A stretch of 50,563 nt of DNA, taken from assembly GCF_902459655.1 (NCBI RefSeq), contig NZ_CABPSB010000028.1:1-50563 (forward strand). Reading direction: 5' to 3'. This document shows, piece after piece, positions 26,990 through 35,495 of the stretch; positions within the stretch are counted from its first letter, which is position 1, and every line of letters starts with the position of its first letter. This stretch comes from Pandoraea anhela (lineage in GTDB: Bacteria > Pseudomonadota > Gammaproteobacteria > Burkholderiales > Burkholderiaceae). The translations under genes were made by a program, and so were the position numbers. Under the pieces are notes generated by a model, which was not told the origin of the DNA, did not search any database, and was given only the letters and a program-made list of their open reading frames with translations.

Positions 26990-28933
26990 TTGGTACGTCG
27001 AATCGTTTTCATCTTTGTGATTTTGCTTGGCGCGTTTGGTGCGCTTCGCGTCACCCCGGCCCTCGCCGCGCTGCCGTGGCAATCCGGCACGCAGGTGCTC
27101 GAAGCGTCTCAGGTGCTGCGTCTGGAGCCCCCTCGCCATGAGGACGGCGGCATCACCATCGGCAGCAAGATTGCTAAGGACCACTATGTTTATCGCCACT
27201 CGCTGCGCGTGGAAGACGATGCAGGCAATCCGGTCGCGGTGACGTTGTCCGACGGCACGCGCCATTCCGACGAATTCTTCGGCGAATCGGAGATCTACTA
27301 TGACGTCGATCTGCTGCTGAAGTTGCCGGCGCTCAAGTCGAAGTACGCCGTGCTTCACTGGCAGGGCTGCGCGCAGGCAGGCATTTGTTATCCGCCGCAG
27401 ACCATCAGGATTACGCTGCCCGACACCGCCTCTGCGGCCACGTCGGACGAGCCCGCGCCGGCATCCGCCGCCCCGCTCCCGGAGACACCCGAGGCCGATG
27501 CCCCGGCTGCTGCGGCCACGGCGCAGAACGATGCTGCCGGCGAAACGCCGCTGGCGGCCGATCAGGAGACGGCCAGAAAGCTCGCCACGCTCGATCCCAT
27601 CACGGCCAAGTTGCTGTTCTTCGGGCTTGGGCTCATGCTGACTTTCACGCCCTGCGTGCTGCCGATGATTCCGATCGTCTCGACGATGATCGTGGGCAAT
27701 CGCCCGTCGCCGATGCGGGCGCTGGGCCTGTCGTCGGCTTACGTTCTGACGATGGCGCTCACCTATGCGAGCGTGGGCGTGGCTGCCGCGCTCGCGGGCG
27801 CGAATCTGCAAGCCACGCTGCAAGCGCCGTGGCTGCTGAGCGCGTTCGCCGCGTTGTTTCTGGTACTTGCGGCGTCGTTGTTCGGGCTGTTCGAGATTCG
27901 CTTGCCGTCGTTCATCGTGAATCGGCTGGATGCTGCCGGACGTCAACGCACCGGCGGCAGTGTGTTCGGCGCCGCCGCGCTGGGCTTTCTGTCCGCGTTG
28001 CTCGTCGGCCCCTGCATGACCGCACCGCTCGCGGGCGCCCTGCTCTACATCAGCCAGACCGGCAATGCGTGGATGGGCGGTGGCGCGCTCTTCGCGATGG
28101 GCCTCGGCATGGGGACACCGCTGCTCGCGATTGCGCTGTTCGGGGCGCGCATTCTGCCGCGTCCGGGAGCGTGGATGGTGCGTGTGCGTATCGCGTTCGC
28201 CTACGTCATGGTCGGTATGGCCGTGATGATGCTGAGCCGCTTCCTGCCGGGGCACGTCAGCCTCGCGATGTGGGGCGCCCTCGGCCTCGGACTGGCCGTT
28301 GGCGTCGCCGGCTGGGCATGGGCGATTCGCGGCAAAACGGCCGGCTGGGCGCTGGTTTTCCTGGCGACGCTGACCGGCCTGTGGTCGGTCATGCTCCTCG
28401 TGGGGGCGGCGGCCGGCAGCGACTCGCTGATGCGGCCGTTGGCCCAGGCGAATATCGGCAACGGCGGGGGCCGAGGCGGGCCCGAAGCGGCCGGGGAACG
28501 AAAGACGGGACCGGTCGATTACGTGAGCGTCAAATCGGCGCAGGATGTGGACGCGCGCATCGCACAGGCCGCCGCCAAAGGGCAATGGACGCTCATCGAC
28601 TTCTATGCCGACTGGTGCGTGAGTTGCCATGTCATCGAGCGCAACGTGTTCGCCAATCCGGCCGTCGCCGCGCGCCTCGCGCAAATGCAGGTGCTGCGAC
28701 CGGACGTCACGAAAAACGACCCCGTCGACCAGGCACTGATGAAGCGGTGGGGCGTGATGGGGCCGCCCACGCTCATTCTCGTCGACGCCACGGGCAAGGA
28801 GGTTCGCGAGCACCGCATGGTCGGCGAGATGAGCGTGGCGGCGTTCCTCGGTCGTCTCGATGCGGCGCACATGGCGCACAGGGCGCGGCAGTCCCCGGAG
28901 ACACCCGAGGCGCAGGAGGCGCAGACGTCATGA
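26990..28933 (+). CDS. dsbD: Thiol:disulfide interchange protein DsbD
   Basis: 647-residue inner-membrane protein carrying electrons from cytoplasmic thioredoxin to periplasmic DsbC/DsbG and TlpA-like proteins. After a signal peptide (about 1-26) the alpha domain has C127 and C133 in GCAQAGICYPP; an Ala/Pro linker leads to eight membrane helices with the redox pair C222 (FTPCVLPMIP) and C342 (LVGPCMTAPL); the C-terminal thioredoxin domain has C543-V-S-C546 in YADWCVSC. All six cysteines are present. Translation most likely begins at TTG (26990), 5 bases after GGAGG, the only start giving a full signal peptide. It overlaps the tlpA-like gene as ATGA. Confidence 0.94.
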   Translation: MVRRIVFIFVILLGAFGALRVTPALAALPWQSGTQVLEASQVLRLEPPRHEDGGITIGSKIAKDHYVYRHSLRVEDDAGNPVAVTLSDGTRHSDEFFGESEIYYDVDLLLKLPALKSKYAVLHWQGCAQAGICYPPQTIRITLPDTASAATSDEPAPASAAPLPETPEADAPAAAATAQNDAAGETPLAADQETARKLATLDPITAKLLFFGLGLMLTFTPCVLPMIPIVSTMIVGNRPSPMRALGLSSAYVLTMALTYASVGVAAALAGANLQATLQAPWLLSAFAALFLVLAASLFGLFEIRLPSFIVNRLDAAGRQRTGGSVFGAAALGFLSALLVGPCMTAPLAGALLYISQTGNAWMGGGALFAMGLGMGTPLLAIALFGARILPRPGAWMVRVRIAFAYVMVGMAVMMLSRFLPGHVSLAMWGALGLGLAVGVAGWAWAIRGKTAGWALVFLATLTGLWSVMLLVGAAAGSDSLMRPLAQANIGNGGGRGGPEAAGERKTGPVDYVSVKSAQDVDARIAQAAAKGQWTLIDFYADWCVSCHVIERNVFANPAVAARLAQMQVLRPDVTKNDPVDQALMKRWGVMGPPTLILVDATGKEVREHRMVGEMSVAAFLGRLDAAHMAHRARQSPETPEAQEAQTS

Positions 28934-29745
28934 TCGGACTCGGCCCTTTCCCGATGAAAACGGCCGCCCTCGTGTCGGCGGCGGTGCTCGCGTGGATCGT
29001 TGCACGCTATGTGCTGCGCAGCGCGGACGCCGCATCGCGTCGCGCCGCCGCGAGCGTGCTGTTCGACGCGCTGGCGCTTGGGCTGCTCACCGCGCGTGTC
29101 GTCTACGTGCTGCGCTGGTGGCCCGACTACGCAGCGGCACCGGCGTCGATCATCGCCATCGGCGACGGTGGCTTCGACGTGTGGGCCGGCATTCTCGCTG
29201 CGCTGGCTTGGGCCTACTGGCGTACGCGCCAAAGGCCGGCGCAACGACGCCCGATGTTCGCCGGCATGGCCGTCGGACTGGCGATCTGGGGCGTGATGCA
29301 GGTCGGTCTGACCTTCATGCTTCGCGAGGCGCCGCCCTTGCCCACGCTCACCCTCACGGACATCGCCGGTCGGCCGGTGCCGCTGGAGCGGTATCGCGGC
29401 AAGCCCATCGTGATGAATCTGTGGGCGAGCTGGTGCCCGCCCTGCCGTCGTGAAATGCCCGTGCTGGCGCAAGCGCAGGCGGACTATCCGGAGGTACGGT
29501 TCCTGATGATCAACCAGGGCGAGGCGGCCCCCACGGTCGAGACGTTCGTGAAGTCGCAGGGACTGGCGTTCGATCACCTGCTGCTCGATCCCGAGTCGCA
29601 GACCATGCGCGCCGCCGAGACGCGCGCCCTGCCCACCACGTTGTACTTCGATACCAACGGCCGTCTGGTCGATGCCCATCTGGGCGAGCTGACCGCTGCG
29701 CGTCTGCGTGACACGCTGCACGGCCGACTCAAGCAAACCCCTTGA
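28930..29745 (+). CDS. TlpA-like thioredoxin fused to an Lgt-like membrane domain
   Basis: 271-residue inner-membrane protein. The N-terminal 130 residues carry several membrane helices; the stretch GLLTARVVYVLRWWPDYAAAPASIIAIGDGGFDVWAGIL resembles the early part of prolipoprotein diacylglyceryl transferase (Lgt), without its later catalytic parts. The C-terminal half is a TlpA/ResA thioredoxin with WASWCPPC, redox cysteines C169 and C172, and cis-Pro in ALPTT. It probably acts as a periplasmic thiol reductant fed by DsbD, with which it overlaps by four bases. dsbG follows after 47 bases. Lgt activity is not expected. Confidence 0.88.
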   Translation: MIGLGPFPMKTAALVSAAVLAWIVARYVLRSADAASRRAAASVLFDALALGLLTARVVYVLRWWPDYAAAPASIIAIGDGGFDVWAGILAALAWAYWRTRQRPAQRRPMFAGMAVGLAIWGVMQVGLTFMLREAPPLPTLTLTDIAGRPVPLERYRGKPIVMNLWASWCPPCRREMPVLAQAQADYPEVRFLMINQGEAAPTVETFVKSQGLAFDHLLLDPESQTMRAAETRALPTTLYFDTNGRLVDAHLGELTAARLRDTLHGRLKQTP

Positions 29746-29792
29746 CCCGCCCCGCCACCTCTTAGGCATCTTCCCTCTCCAAGGAGTCATTC

Positions 29793-30620
29793 ATGTCGGT
29801 TCGCAAGCGTCTCGCTTTCATCCTCGGCCCAATCACCGCACTCGCCCTCTCGACACCCGGCGTCGCAGCCGATGCAGCCCCCCCGGCATCCGCGGCAGCG
29901 CCCGGCGCCCCCGCCGCGGCGTCATCGCCGAAGCCCGCTATCCTGCAAGCACTGGCGCGCGAAGGCGTCACAGGGTTACAACCGTTCGACACGGGGACCC
30001 GGGACCTGAGCGGCTTCGCAGGACTTGCCGGCCAGCAGCCCGTGGCCGTCTATGTGCTGCCCGACGGCAACGGCATCGTCGGCACCCGCATCGGTGCGGA
30101 CGGCAAGCCGCTGGATGTCGAGCGCGTAACTCATCTGATCGAGAAGCCGCTGGGCGACGCGATCTGGTCGAAACTCTCGGCTTCCACCTGGGTGCTGGAC
30201 GGCAAGCAGGACGCGCCGCGCATCGTCTATACCTTCAGCGACCCGAACTGCCCGTACTGCAATCGCTTCTGGGAATCGGCACGCCCGTGGGTCGATGCCG
30301 GCAAGGTCCAGTTGCGGCACGTGCTCGTGGGGGTGATCAAGGCCGACAGCGTGACGAAGGCGGCCGCCATTCTCGGCGCCTCGAACCCGTCTGCCGCGCT
30401 CTTGCAGAACGAGCAGAAGTTCAAGCAAGGCGGCATCAAGCCGGCTCGCAGCGTGACGAAAGCCATCGCGCAGAAGCTCCAGACCAACCAGATGCTCATG
30501 GCCGAACTCGGCTTCCGGGGCACCCCGGGCATCATCTATCGCAACGACAAGGGCATTGTGGAGCGCGCCAACGGCATGCCGCCGCCGGATGCGCTCACGA
30601 CCATTCTCGGCGCGCGCTAA
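29793..30620 (+). CDS. dsbG: Thiol:disulfide interchange protein DsbG
   Basis: 275-residue periplasmic DsbC/DsbG-family protein. A signal peptide (about 1-25) and an Ala/Pro stretch precede a small dimerisation region; the thioredoxin-fold domain has C153-P-Y-C156 in SDPNCPYCNRFW and the cis-Pro loop GTPGII. DsbG keeps single protein cysteines reduced, drawing electrons from DsbD, which is encoded two genes upstream. AAGGAG sits just before the ATG. A separate DsbC-type protein is encoded at 42870-43631. Confidence 0.9.
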   Translation: MSVRKRLAFILGPITALALSTPGVAADAAPPASAAAPGAPAAASSPKPAILQALAREGVTGLQPFDTGTRDLSGFAGLAGQQPVAVYVLPDGNGIVGTRIGADGKPLDVERVTHLIEKPLGDAIWSKLSASTWVLDGKQDAPRIVYTFSDPNCPYCNRFWESARPWVDAGKVQLRHVLVGVIKADSVTKAAAILGASNPSAALLQNEQKFKQGGIKPARSVTKAIAQKLQTNQMLMAELGFRGTPGIIYRNDKGIVERANGMPPPDALTTILGAR

Positions 30621-30643
30621 GCGCGACACACGCCAGGGGGGGT

Positions 30644-30669
30644 CCGGGCGGCCCCGTGGGGTCGCCCGG
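30644..30669 (+). terminator. GC-rich hairpin after dsbG
   Basis: CCGGGCG (30644-30650) and CGCCCGG (30663-30669) pair around GC-rich inner sequence 24 bases after the dsbG stop. No U tract follows, so it is only a candidate terminator or transcript end stabiliser. Confidence 0.4.
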
Positions 30670-30816
30670 CGGCCATCCGCCCCCAGCCTGCGTTGCAGAA
30701 TCGTCGACTGGCCGACACGGCAACGCGCAAATTATTGCGAGAAACGGGCGGATGACGCGCAAAATACGCCGAATGACCGCTTTTTGCGACACGCGTCCAC
30801 GACCCGGCGCAGATGC

Positions 30817-30825
30817 TGCTACAAT
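30817..30825 (+). promoter_or_regulatory. Extended -10 promoter of trpGDC
   Basis: TGCTACAAT is an extended -10 element (TGn then TACAAT at 30820-30825). No good -35 box sits 17 bases upstream, as is usual for extended -10 promoters. The start of transcription would fall at about 30832-30835, on or next to the ATG of the leader peptide, which would make that message nearly leaderless. Confidence 0.55.
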
Positions 30826-30834
30826 CGCCTCACT

Positions 30835-30903
30835 ATGAAGTCGCATCAGTCTTCCTCCCTCCTCTGGTCGCCCCTGACCGCTGCCCTGCGCTGGTGGCGG
30901 TAA
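30835..30903 (+). CDS. Trp-rich leader peptide upstream of trpG
   Basis: 22-codon frame from ATG to TAA with tryptophan at residue 11 and a tandem pair at 20-21 (it ends LRWWR). GTGGCGG (30894-30900), overlapping the two TGG codons, pairs perfectly with CCGCCAC (30905-30911) around the TAAC loop containing the stop codon. A ribosome stalled at the Trp pair would melt this stem, as in attenuation. There is no ribosome site, fitting a leaderless message. Recognised only from Trp content and position before trpG; chance is not excluded. Confidence 0.6.
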   Translation: MKSHQSSSLLWSPLTAALRWWR

Positions 30904-30979
30904 CCCGCCACGTCTATCTCATCCCCATAGCGCCCTCCCCCGCGGACCGCGAAGTCAATGTGGGGGCACGCTCAGGGGA
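30894..30979 (+). promoter_or_regulatory. trpG leader RNA structures
   Basis: The 7-bp stem at 30894-30911 overlaps the tandem Trp codons. Downstream, TCCCC (30922-30926), GCG (30930-30932) and CCCCC (30937-30941) can pair with GGGGG (30962-30966), CGC (30969-30971) and GGGGA (30975-30979) to form a long imperfect stem between the leader peptide and trpG. No U run follows. It may be an attenuator or a structure limiting access to trpG. Confidence 0.5.
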
Positions 30980-31035
30980 CACTCGCAAATTCCACGCGTT
31001 CGACAACCTTTGTCACCAGACGAACAGAGACCATC

Positions 31036-31623
31036 ATGCTGCTGATGATCGACAACTACGACTCGTTTACCTACAACATCGTCCAGTACTTCGGTGAACT
31101 GGGCGAAGACGTCCGGGTCTTCCGCAACGACGAAATCACGCTCGACGCGATTGCCGCGTTAGCCCCCGAGCGTATCTGCCTCTCGCCCGGCCCAAGCTGC
31201 CCGGCCAACGCCGGCATTACCCTGGACGTGCTCAGGCGCTTTGCCGGCGAGATCCCGATTCTGGGCGTGTGCCTCGGCCATCAGGCCATCGGCGAAGCCT
31301 TCGGTGGGAACGTGGTTCGCGCTCAACAGATCATGCACGGCAAAGTGAGCGAGATCGAAACCACGCAACAGGGCGTGTTCGCGAATCTGCCCAAGCGCTT
31401 TACCGTCACGCGTTATCACTCGCTCGCCATCGAGCGCGCGTCGCTGCCCGAATGCCTCGAAGTCACCGCCTGGACGGACGACGGCGAGATCATGGGCGTG
31501 CGGCACAAGACGCTCGACGTCGAAGGCGTGCAATTCCACCCCGAGTCGATTCTGTCGGAGCATGGCCACGCCGTGCTGCGCAACTTCCTGCAAGCGGCGC
31601 CGCGCACCGCCATCGCCGCCTGA
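31036..31623 (+). CDS. trpG: Anthranilate synthase component II (glutamine amidotransferase)
   Basis: 195-residue class-I glutamine amidotransferase that hydrolyses glutamine and passes ammonia to TrpE. The triad is visible: C79 in GVCLGHQ, H168 and E170 in VQFHPES. The N-terminal [19 protein letters not shown] is characteristic; the start at 31036 follows from it, although its ribosome site is weak. In PabA-type proteins the same fold serves folate synthesis, but trpD and trpC directly downstream fix the role. Its partner trpE is about 15.9 kb upstream. Confidence 0.96.
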   Translation: MLLMIDNYDSFTYNIVQYFGELGEDVRVFRNDEITLDAIAALAPERICLSPGPSCPANAGITLDVLRRFAGEIPILGVCLGHQAIGEAFGGNVVRAQQIMHGKVSEIETTQQGVFANLPKRFTVTRYHSLAIERASLPECLEVTAWTDDGEIMGVRHKTLDVEGVQFHPESILSEHGHAVLRNFLQAAPRTAIAA

Positions 31624-31678
31624 TGGCGTCCGTCGATATCACGGAACCAGCCCACACCGACAGAGGAGAAGACGACCA

Positions 31679-32707
31679 ATGATTACCCCGCAAGAAGCGC
31701 TTCAGCGCACGATCGAACACCGCGAAATTTTCCACGACGAGATGCTGCATCTGATGCGTCTCATCATGAAAGGCGAGATTTCGCCGGTCATGTCGGCCGC
31801 CATCATCACCGGCCTGCGTGTGAAGAAGGAAACCATCGGCGAGATCGCCGCCGCCGCGCAGGTCATGCGCGAGTTCGCGAATCATGTCGACGCGCCGTCC
31901 GATGAGCATTTCGTCGACATCGTGGGCACTGGCGGCGATGTGTCGCATACGTTCAACATCTCTACGGCGTCGATGTTCGTGGCGGCCGGCGCGGGCGCAA
32001 AGGTCGCCAAGCACGGCAACCGTGGCGTGAGTTCGAAGTCGGGCAGCGCAGATGTGCTCGAAGCCCTCGGCGTGAACATCATGCTCAGCCCCGAGCAGGT
32101 GGCCGAGTGCCTCGGCGCCGTGGGCATCGGCTTCATGTTTGCACCGAACCATCACCCGGCGATGAAGAACGTGGCGGCCATCCGCAAGGAGATGGGCGTG
32201 CGCACGATCTTCAACATTCTCGGCCCGCTCACGAACCCGGCCGGCGCGCCGAATCAGTTGATGGGCGTGTTCCACCCGGATCTGGTGGGGATTCAGGTGC
32301 GCGTGATGGAGCGCCTCGGGGCAGAACACGTGCTCGTGGTCTACGGCAAGGACGGCATGGACGAGGTCTCGCTCGGCGCCGCTACGCTCGTGGGCGAACT
32401 CAAGGACGGCAAGGTCACCGAGTACGAAATTCACCCGGAAGACTTCGGCTTGCAGATGGTGAGCAACCGCAGCCTGAAGGTCGGCAGCGCCGAGGAATCG
32501 AAGACGATGCTGATCGAAGCGCTCGACAACACGGTGGGCGTCGCCCGCGAGATCGTGACGCTCAACGCCGGCACCGCGCTGTATGCGGCCAACCGCGCCG
32601 CGTCGATCGGCGACGGGATCGAGATGGCGCGCGAGTCCATCGCCAGCGGCGCAGCGCGCGACAAACTCCACGAATTCGTCACATTCACGCAGCGCTTCAA
32701 GGCCTAA
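31679..32707 (+). CDS. trpD: Anthranilate phosphoribosyltransferase
   Basis: 342-residue enzyme joining anthranilate to phosphoribosyl pyrophosphate. The PRPP-binding signature GTGGD is at 83-87, followed by FNISTAS and [21 protein letters not shown] (111-131), which bind both substrates; NILGPLTNP and DEVSLG complete the family pattern. GAGGAG lies upstream of the chosen ATG. It starts 55 bases after trpG and is followed by trpC. Confidence 0.97.
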   Translation: MITPQEALQRTIEHREIFHDEMLHLMRLIMKGEISPVMSAAIITGLRVKKETIGEIAAAAQVMREFANHVDAPSDEHFVDIVGTGGDVSHTFNISTASMFVAAGAGAKVAKHGNRGVSSKSGSADVLEALGVNIMLSPEQVAECLGAVGIGFMFAPNHHPAMKNVAAIRKEMGVRTIFNILGPLTNPAGAPNQLMGVFHPDLVGIQVRVMERLGAEHVLVVYGKDGMDEVSLGAATLVGELKDGKVTEYEIHPEDFGLQMVSNRSLKVGSAEESKTMLIEALDNTVGVAREIVTLNAGTALYAANRAASIGDGIEMARESIASGAARDKLHEFVTFTQRFKA

Positions 32708-32835
32708 GTTTTCGCATCGGAGCAACGCCGCAGCGCCTTATGCGGCATCATCGCGAAAGACCTCGAAGCCATCACGATAACAACGGACCTGTCGGCCACG
32801 ACGTCCGTCACTTGCAGCTGCACCGGAATATCGAT

Positions 32836-33648
32836 ATGTCTACCGTTCTCGACAAGATCCTGGCCGTGAAGGCCGAAGAAGTCGCAGCCGCCAAGCGCGT
32901 GCGCGACCTCGCGAGCCTGCGCCGCGACGCCGAAGCGACCGTTGGCGACAGCGCGCTGCGCACGCGCGACTTCGTGGGCGCATTGCGCACGAAGATCGAC
33001 GCGGGCCTGCCCGGCGTGATCGCCGAAATCAAGAAGGCCAGCCCGTCGAAGGGCGTGATTCGCGAGCACTTCGTGCCGCCGCAGATCGCCGAGTCGTATC
33101 AGCAAGGGGGCGCGGCATGCCTGTCGGTGCTGACCGACGTGCAGTTCTTTCAGGGCTCGCCCGCGTATCTGAAGGCGGCGCGCGCGGCGTGCGATCTGCC
33201 GGTGCTGCGCAAGGACTTCATGATCGATGCCTATCAGGTCTACGAAGCCCGCGACATGGGCGCCGACTGCATTCTGCTGATCGCCGCTGCCATGAGCTTG
33301 CCGCAAATGCGCGATCTCGAAGCGCTCGCGCACGAGCTTGGCATGGCGGTGCTCGTCGAAGTGCACGACGGCAAGGAACTGGATGCCGGTCTGGCGCTGC
33401 GCACGCCGCTGCTGGGTATCAACAACCGCAACCTGCACACCTTCGAAGTCTCGCTCGACGCGACGCTCGGCCTGCTCAAGCACATCCCGCAGGATCGTCT
33501 GGTCGTGACGGAGTCGGGTATCCTGTCGCGTGACGACGTGGTGCGCATGCGCGCGGCCAACGTCAATGCCTTTCTCGTCGGCGAAGCCTTCATGCGTGCG
33601 CCCGAGCCGGGCGATGCGCTCGCCACGCTGTTCGACATGCCCCGCTGA
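32836..33648 (+). CDS. trpC: Indole-3-glycerol phosphate synthase
   Basis: 270-residue TIM-barrel enzyme closing the indole ring from CdRP. Catalytic residues are in the strand-1 motif [13 protein letters not shown] (E64, K66) and in [23 protein letters not shown] and VVTESGI complete the phosphate and substrate sites. This is the monofunctional form, without a fused TrpF domain. It begins 128 bases after trpD; the gap contains a small stem, GCCGCA with TGCGGC, at 32727-32746. Confidence 0.97.
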   Translation: MSTVLDKILAVKAEEVAAAKRVRDLASLRRDAEATVGDSALRTRDFVGALRTKIDAGLPGVIAEIKKASPSKGVIREHFVPPQIAESYQQGGAACLSVLTDVQFFQGSPAYLKAARAACDLPVLRKDFMIDAYQVYEARDMGADCILLIAAAMSLPQMRDLEALAHELGMAVLVEVHDGKELDAGLALRTPLLGINNRNLHTFEVSLDATLGLLKHIPQDRLVVTESGILSRDDVVRMRAANVNAFLVGEAFMRAPEPGDALATLFDMPR

Positions 33649-33696
33649 TTCGTCTCGCAACGCATCACACCGGCCTTTGCCCAGCGAACGATGGCG

Positions 33697-33718
33697 CGGT
33701 GTCCTGCGCAGGACACCG
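33697..33718. repeat. Perfect 22-base palindrome after trpC
   Basis: CGGTGTCCTGC is followed directly by its exact complement GCAGGACACCG. It lies 48 bases after the trpC stop and 80 before the next gene. It could fold as a transcript-end hairpin, though without a U run, or be a protein-binding dyad. Confidence 0.75.
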
Positions 33719-33798
33719 TCCGGGATCGGGAGACGCGTCGCACCGGCACGGGTTGCGACGCGGACTTGCCCGGCGGTCCCCTTCACAGGAGCGGCCCC

Positions 33799-34494
33799 AT
33801 GGCCATCGAACGCGAACTCAAACTTGCCCTTCCCGGCGACCTCCCCGCCTCGCGCGCCGACGCGCTGATTTCCCATCTCGACCATTTGCCCGGCGCGCAA
33901 GCCCGCGGCGAGCGTCATCTCATCAATCGCTATTTCGATACGCCGGACCTGGCGCTTGCCCGCGCCAAAGCGGCGTTACGCCTGCGTTATGTCGCCCGCG
34001 AAGGCCACCCCGGCCAATGGCTGCAAACGCTCAAATCGGTCGGCGAAGCGCGCAACGGGCTGCATGTGCGGCACGAGTGGGAACAGGCGGTGCAGGGCGA
34101 AGCGCTCGAACTCGCGCCGCTGATCACTGCCTGCGAGATACCGGCGACGGCAGCGTTGCTGCGGGATGAAGGGGCGAAAGTCGTCGCGCAATTCGAGACG
34201 AATTTCTTGCGACGCCTGTGGCGCTACGTCGCGGGCGACGGCACCGCCGTGGAGATCGCCTTCGATCGGGGTGACGTGGCGGTGCAGGCAGACGGCGTGC
34301 GTCACACGGAGCCGCTGATCGAGGTGGAACTGGAACTGCTCGACGCCCCGGACGACGATCTCGGCGCTCAGGCAGAGCGCATCCTCAACGCGCTGGCGCA
34401 GGATCTGCGCGCAGTGCTGCCCGAACTGCACAGCGACGACGTCAGCAAGGCGCAGCGCGGCTATCGTCTGCGACAGAAGGTGCTGGGCGGCTAA
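33799..34494 (+). CDS. CYTH domain protein, inorganic triphosphatase-like (YgiF N-terminal type)
   Basis: 231 residues covering one CYTH (triphosphate tunnel) domain. The ExExK signature is E4-R-E6-L-K8 at the start, and charged strand motifs follow (RHLINRYFDTPD, AALRLRYV, QTLKS, AVEIAFDRGDV, IEVELELL), matching enzymes that bind and hydrolyse inorganic triphosphate with a divalent metal. E. coli YgiF carries an extra CHAD domain that is absent here. AGGAG at 33787-33791 supports the start. It follows trpC after 150 bases with a palindrome between, so it may be a separate transcript. Confidence 0.87.
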   Translation: MAIERELKLALPGDLPASRADALISHLDHLPGAQARGERHLINRYFDTPDLALARAKAALRLRYVAREGHPGQWLQTLKSVGEARNGLHVRHEWEQAVQGEALELAPLITACEIPATAALLRDEGAKVVAQFETNFLRRLWRYVAGDGTAVEIAFDRGDVAVQADGVRHTEPLIEVELELLDAPDDDLGAQAERILNALAQDLRAVLPELHSDDVSKAQRGYRLRQKVLGG

Positions 34495-34610
34495 GCGGTC
34501 TCTCAGATCGGGCCAAACTGTTTGCCCACATTTTTTCCCACATATTTCGCTGACGTATCGCGCGCACGTCGCCGACGTCACACACCCGCACATCCAAGAA
34601 GACTCGAAGC

Positions 34611-35495
34611 ATGGCATCACGCTCACGCAAGGCACTGCAATCCGCTTCCGCCCCGCCCTCTCACGAGGCCCGGCAGCGGTCGTTGTTCGATCCTGTCGAT
34701 GCGCCGGCACCGGTTGCCGCCACGGACCCCGTAAGCGCCCCCGAGGCGGCGACCGACGGTCACGACGTTGCCGGCCCGCTCAAGGGCCGCGTCGAGGATC
34801 AATTCGACGCGTTGCCTGACGCATGGAAGGCGCTGGTCGCGCCGTTCGTGCACAGCGACGCGTATGCCCCGCTGTGTCGGTACGTCGACGCCGAAGTCGA
34901 GGCGGGCAAGACGGTCTATCCGGCGGACATTTTCCACGCGCTGCGCATGACGTCTCCGACCGGCGTCAAAGTCGTCATCCTCGGACAGGACCCCTATCAC
35001 GGCGACGACCACGGCATCGCGCAGGCGCACGGCATGGCGTTCTCGGTACAGCGAGGCGTGCGTGTGCCGCCGTCGCTGCGCAACATCTACAAGGAAATCG
35101 AACGGGATCTCGGCATCGCCCCGCCGTCGCACGGCAATCTCGACGCCTGGGCGAAACAGGGCGTGCTGCTGCTGAACACGACGCTGACGGTAGAGGCGGG
35201 CAATGCGGCGAGCCATGCAAAGCCGTTCAGAAAAGGCGGATGGCAAGCCTGTACGGACACACTGCTCACGGGGCTCGCCGCCCAGCACGGGCCGCTGGTG
35301 TTCATGCTGTGGGGCAGCCATGCGCAGGCAAAGGCGCCATGGCTGGCGGGCCAAGGCCACCTGTTGCTGGAAGCGCCTCACCCCTCGCCTTTGTCCGCCC
35401 ATCGCGGCTTCCTCGGTTGCGGCCACTTCAGCGCCGCCAATGCCTTTCTGAAGTCACACGGCAAGCCGCCGATCGACTGGCATTTGCCGGCGTAA
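34611..35495 (+). CDS. ung: Uracil-DNA glycosylase
   Basis: 294-residue family-1 uracil-DNA glycosylase that removes uracil from DNA in base-excision repair. The water-activating loop is ILGQDPYHG with D127, the uracil-binding segment is LLLNTTLTVE, and the leucine loop is APHPSPLSAHRGFLG. The enzyme core starts near residue 60; the first 55 or so residues are an extra Ala/Pro-rich segment containing RQRSLFDP, which resembles a sliding-clamp binding motif. The extension is long compared with the usual length of about 230 residues, and the ATG choice depends on accepting it. Confidence 0.95.
   Translation: MASRSRKALQSASAPPSHEARQRSLFDPVDAPAPVAATDPVSAPEAATDGHDVAGPLKGRVEDQFDALPDAWKALVAPFVHSDAYAPLCRYVDAEVEAGKTVYPADIFHALRMTSPTGVKVVILGQDPYHGDDHGIAQAHGMAFSVQRGVRVPPSLRNIYKEIERDLGIAPPSHGNLDAWAKQGVLLLNTTLTVEAGNAASHAKPFRKGGWQACTDTLLTGLAAQHGPLVFMLWGSHAQAKAPWLAGQGHLLLEAPHPSPLSAHRGFLGCGHFSAANAFLKSHGKPPIDWHLPA

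Noticed and set aside
26936-28879. 647-codon minus-strand frame opposite dsbD
   Set aside because: The plus-strand protein has all six DsbD cysteines in the right places; the minus frame is a charged, low-complexity shadow.
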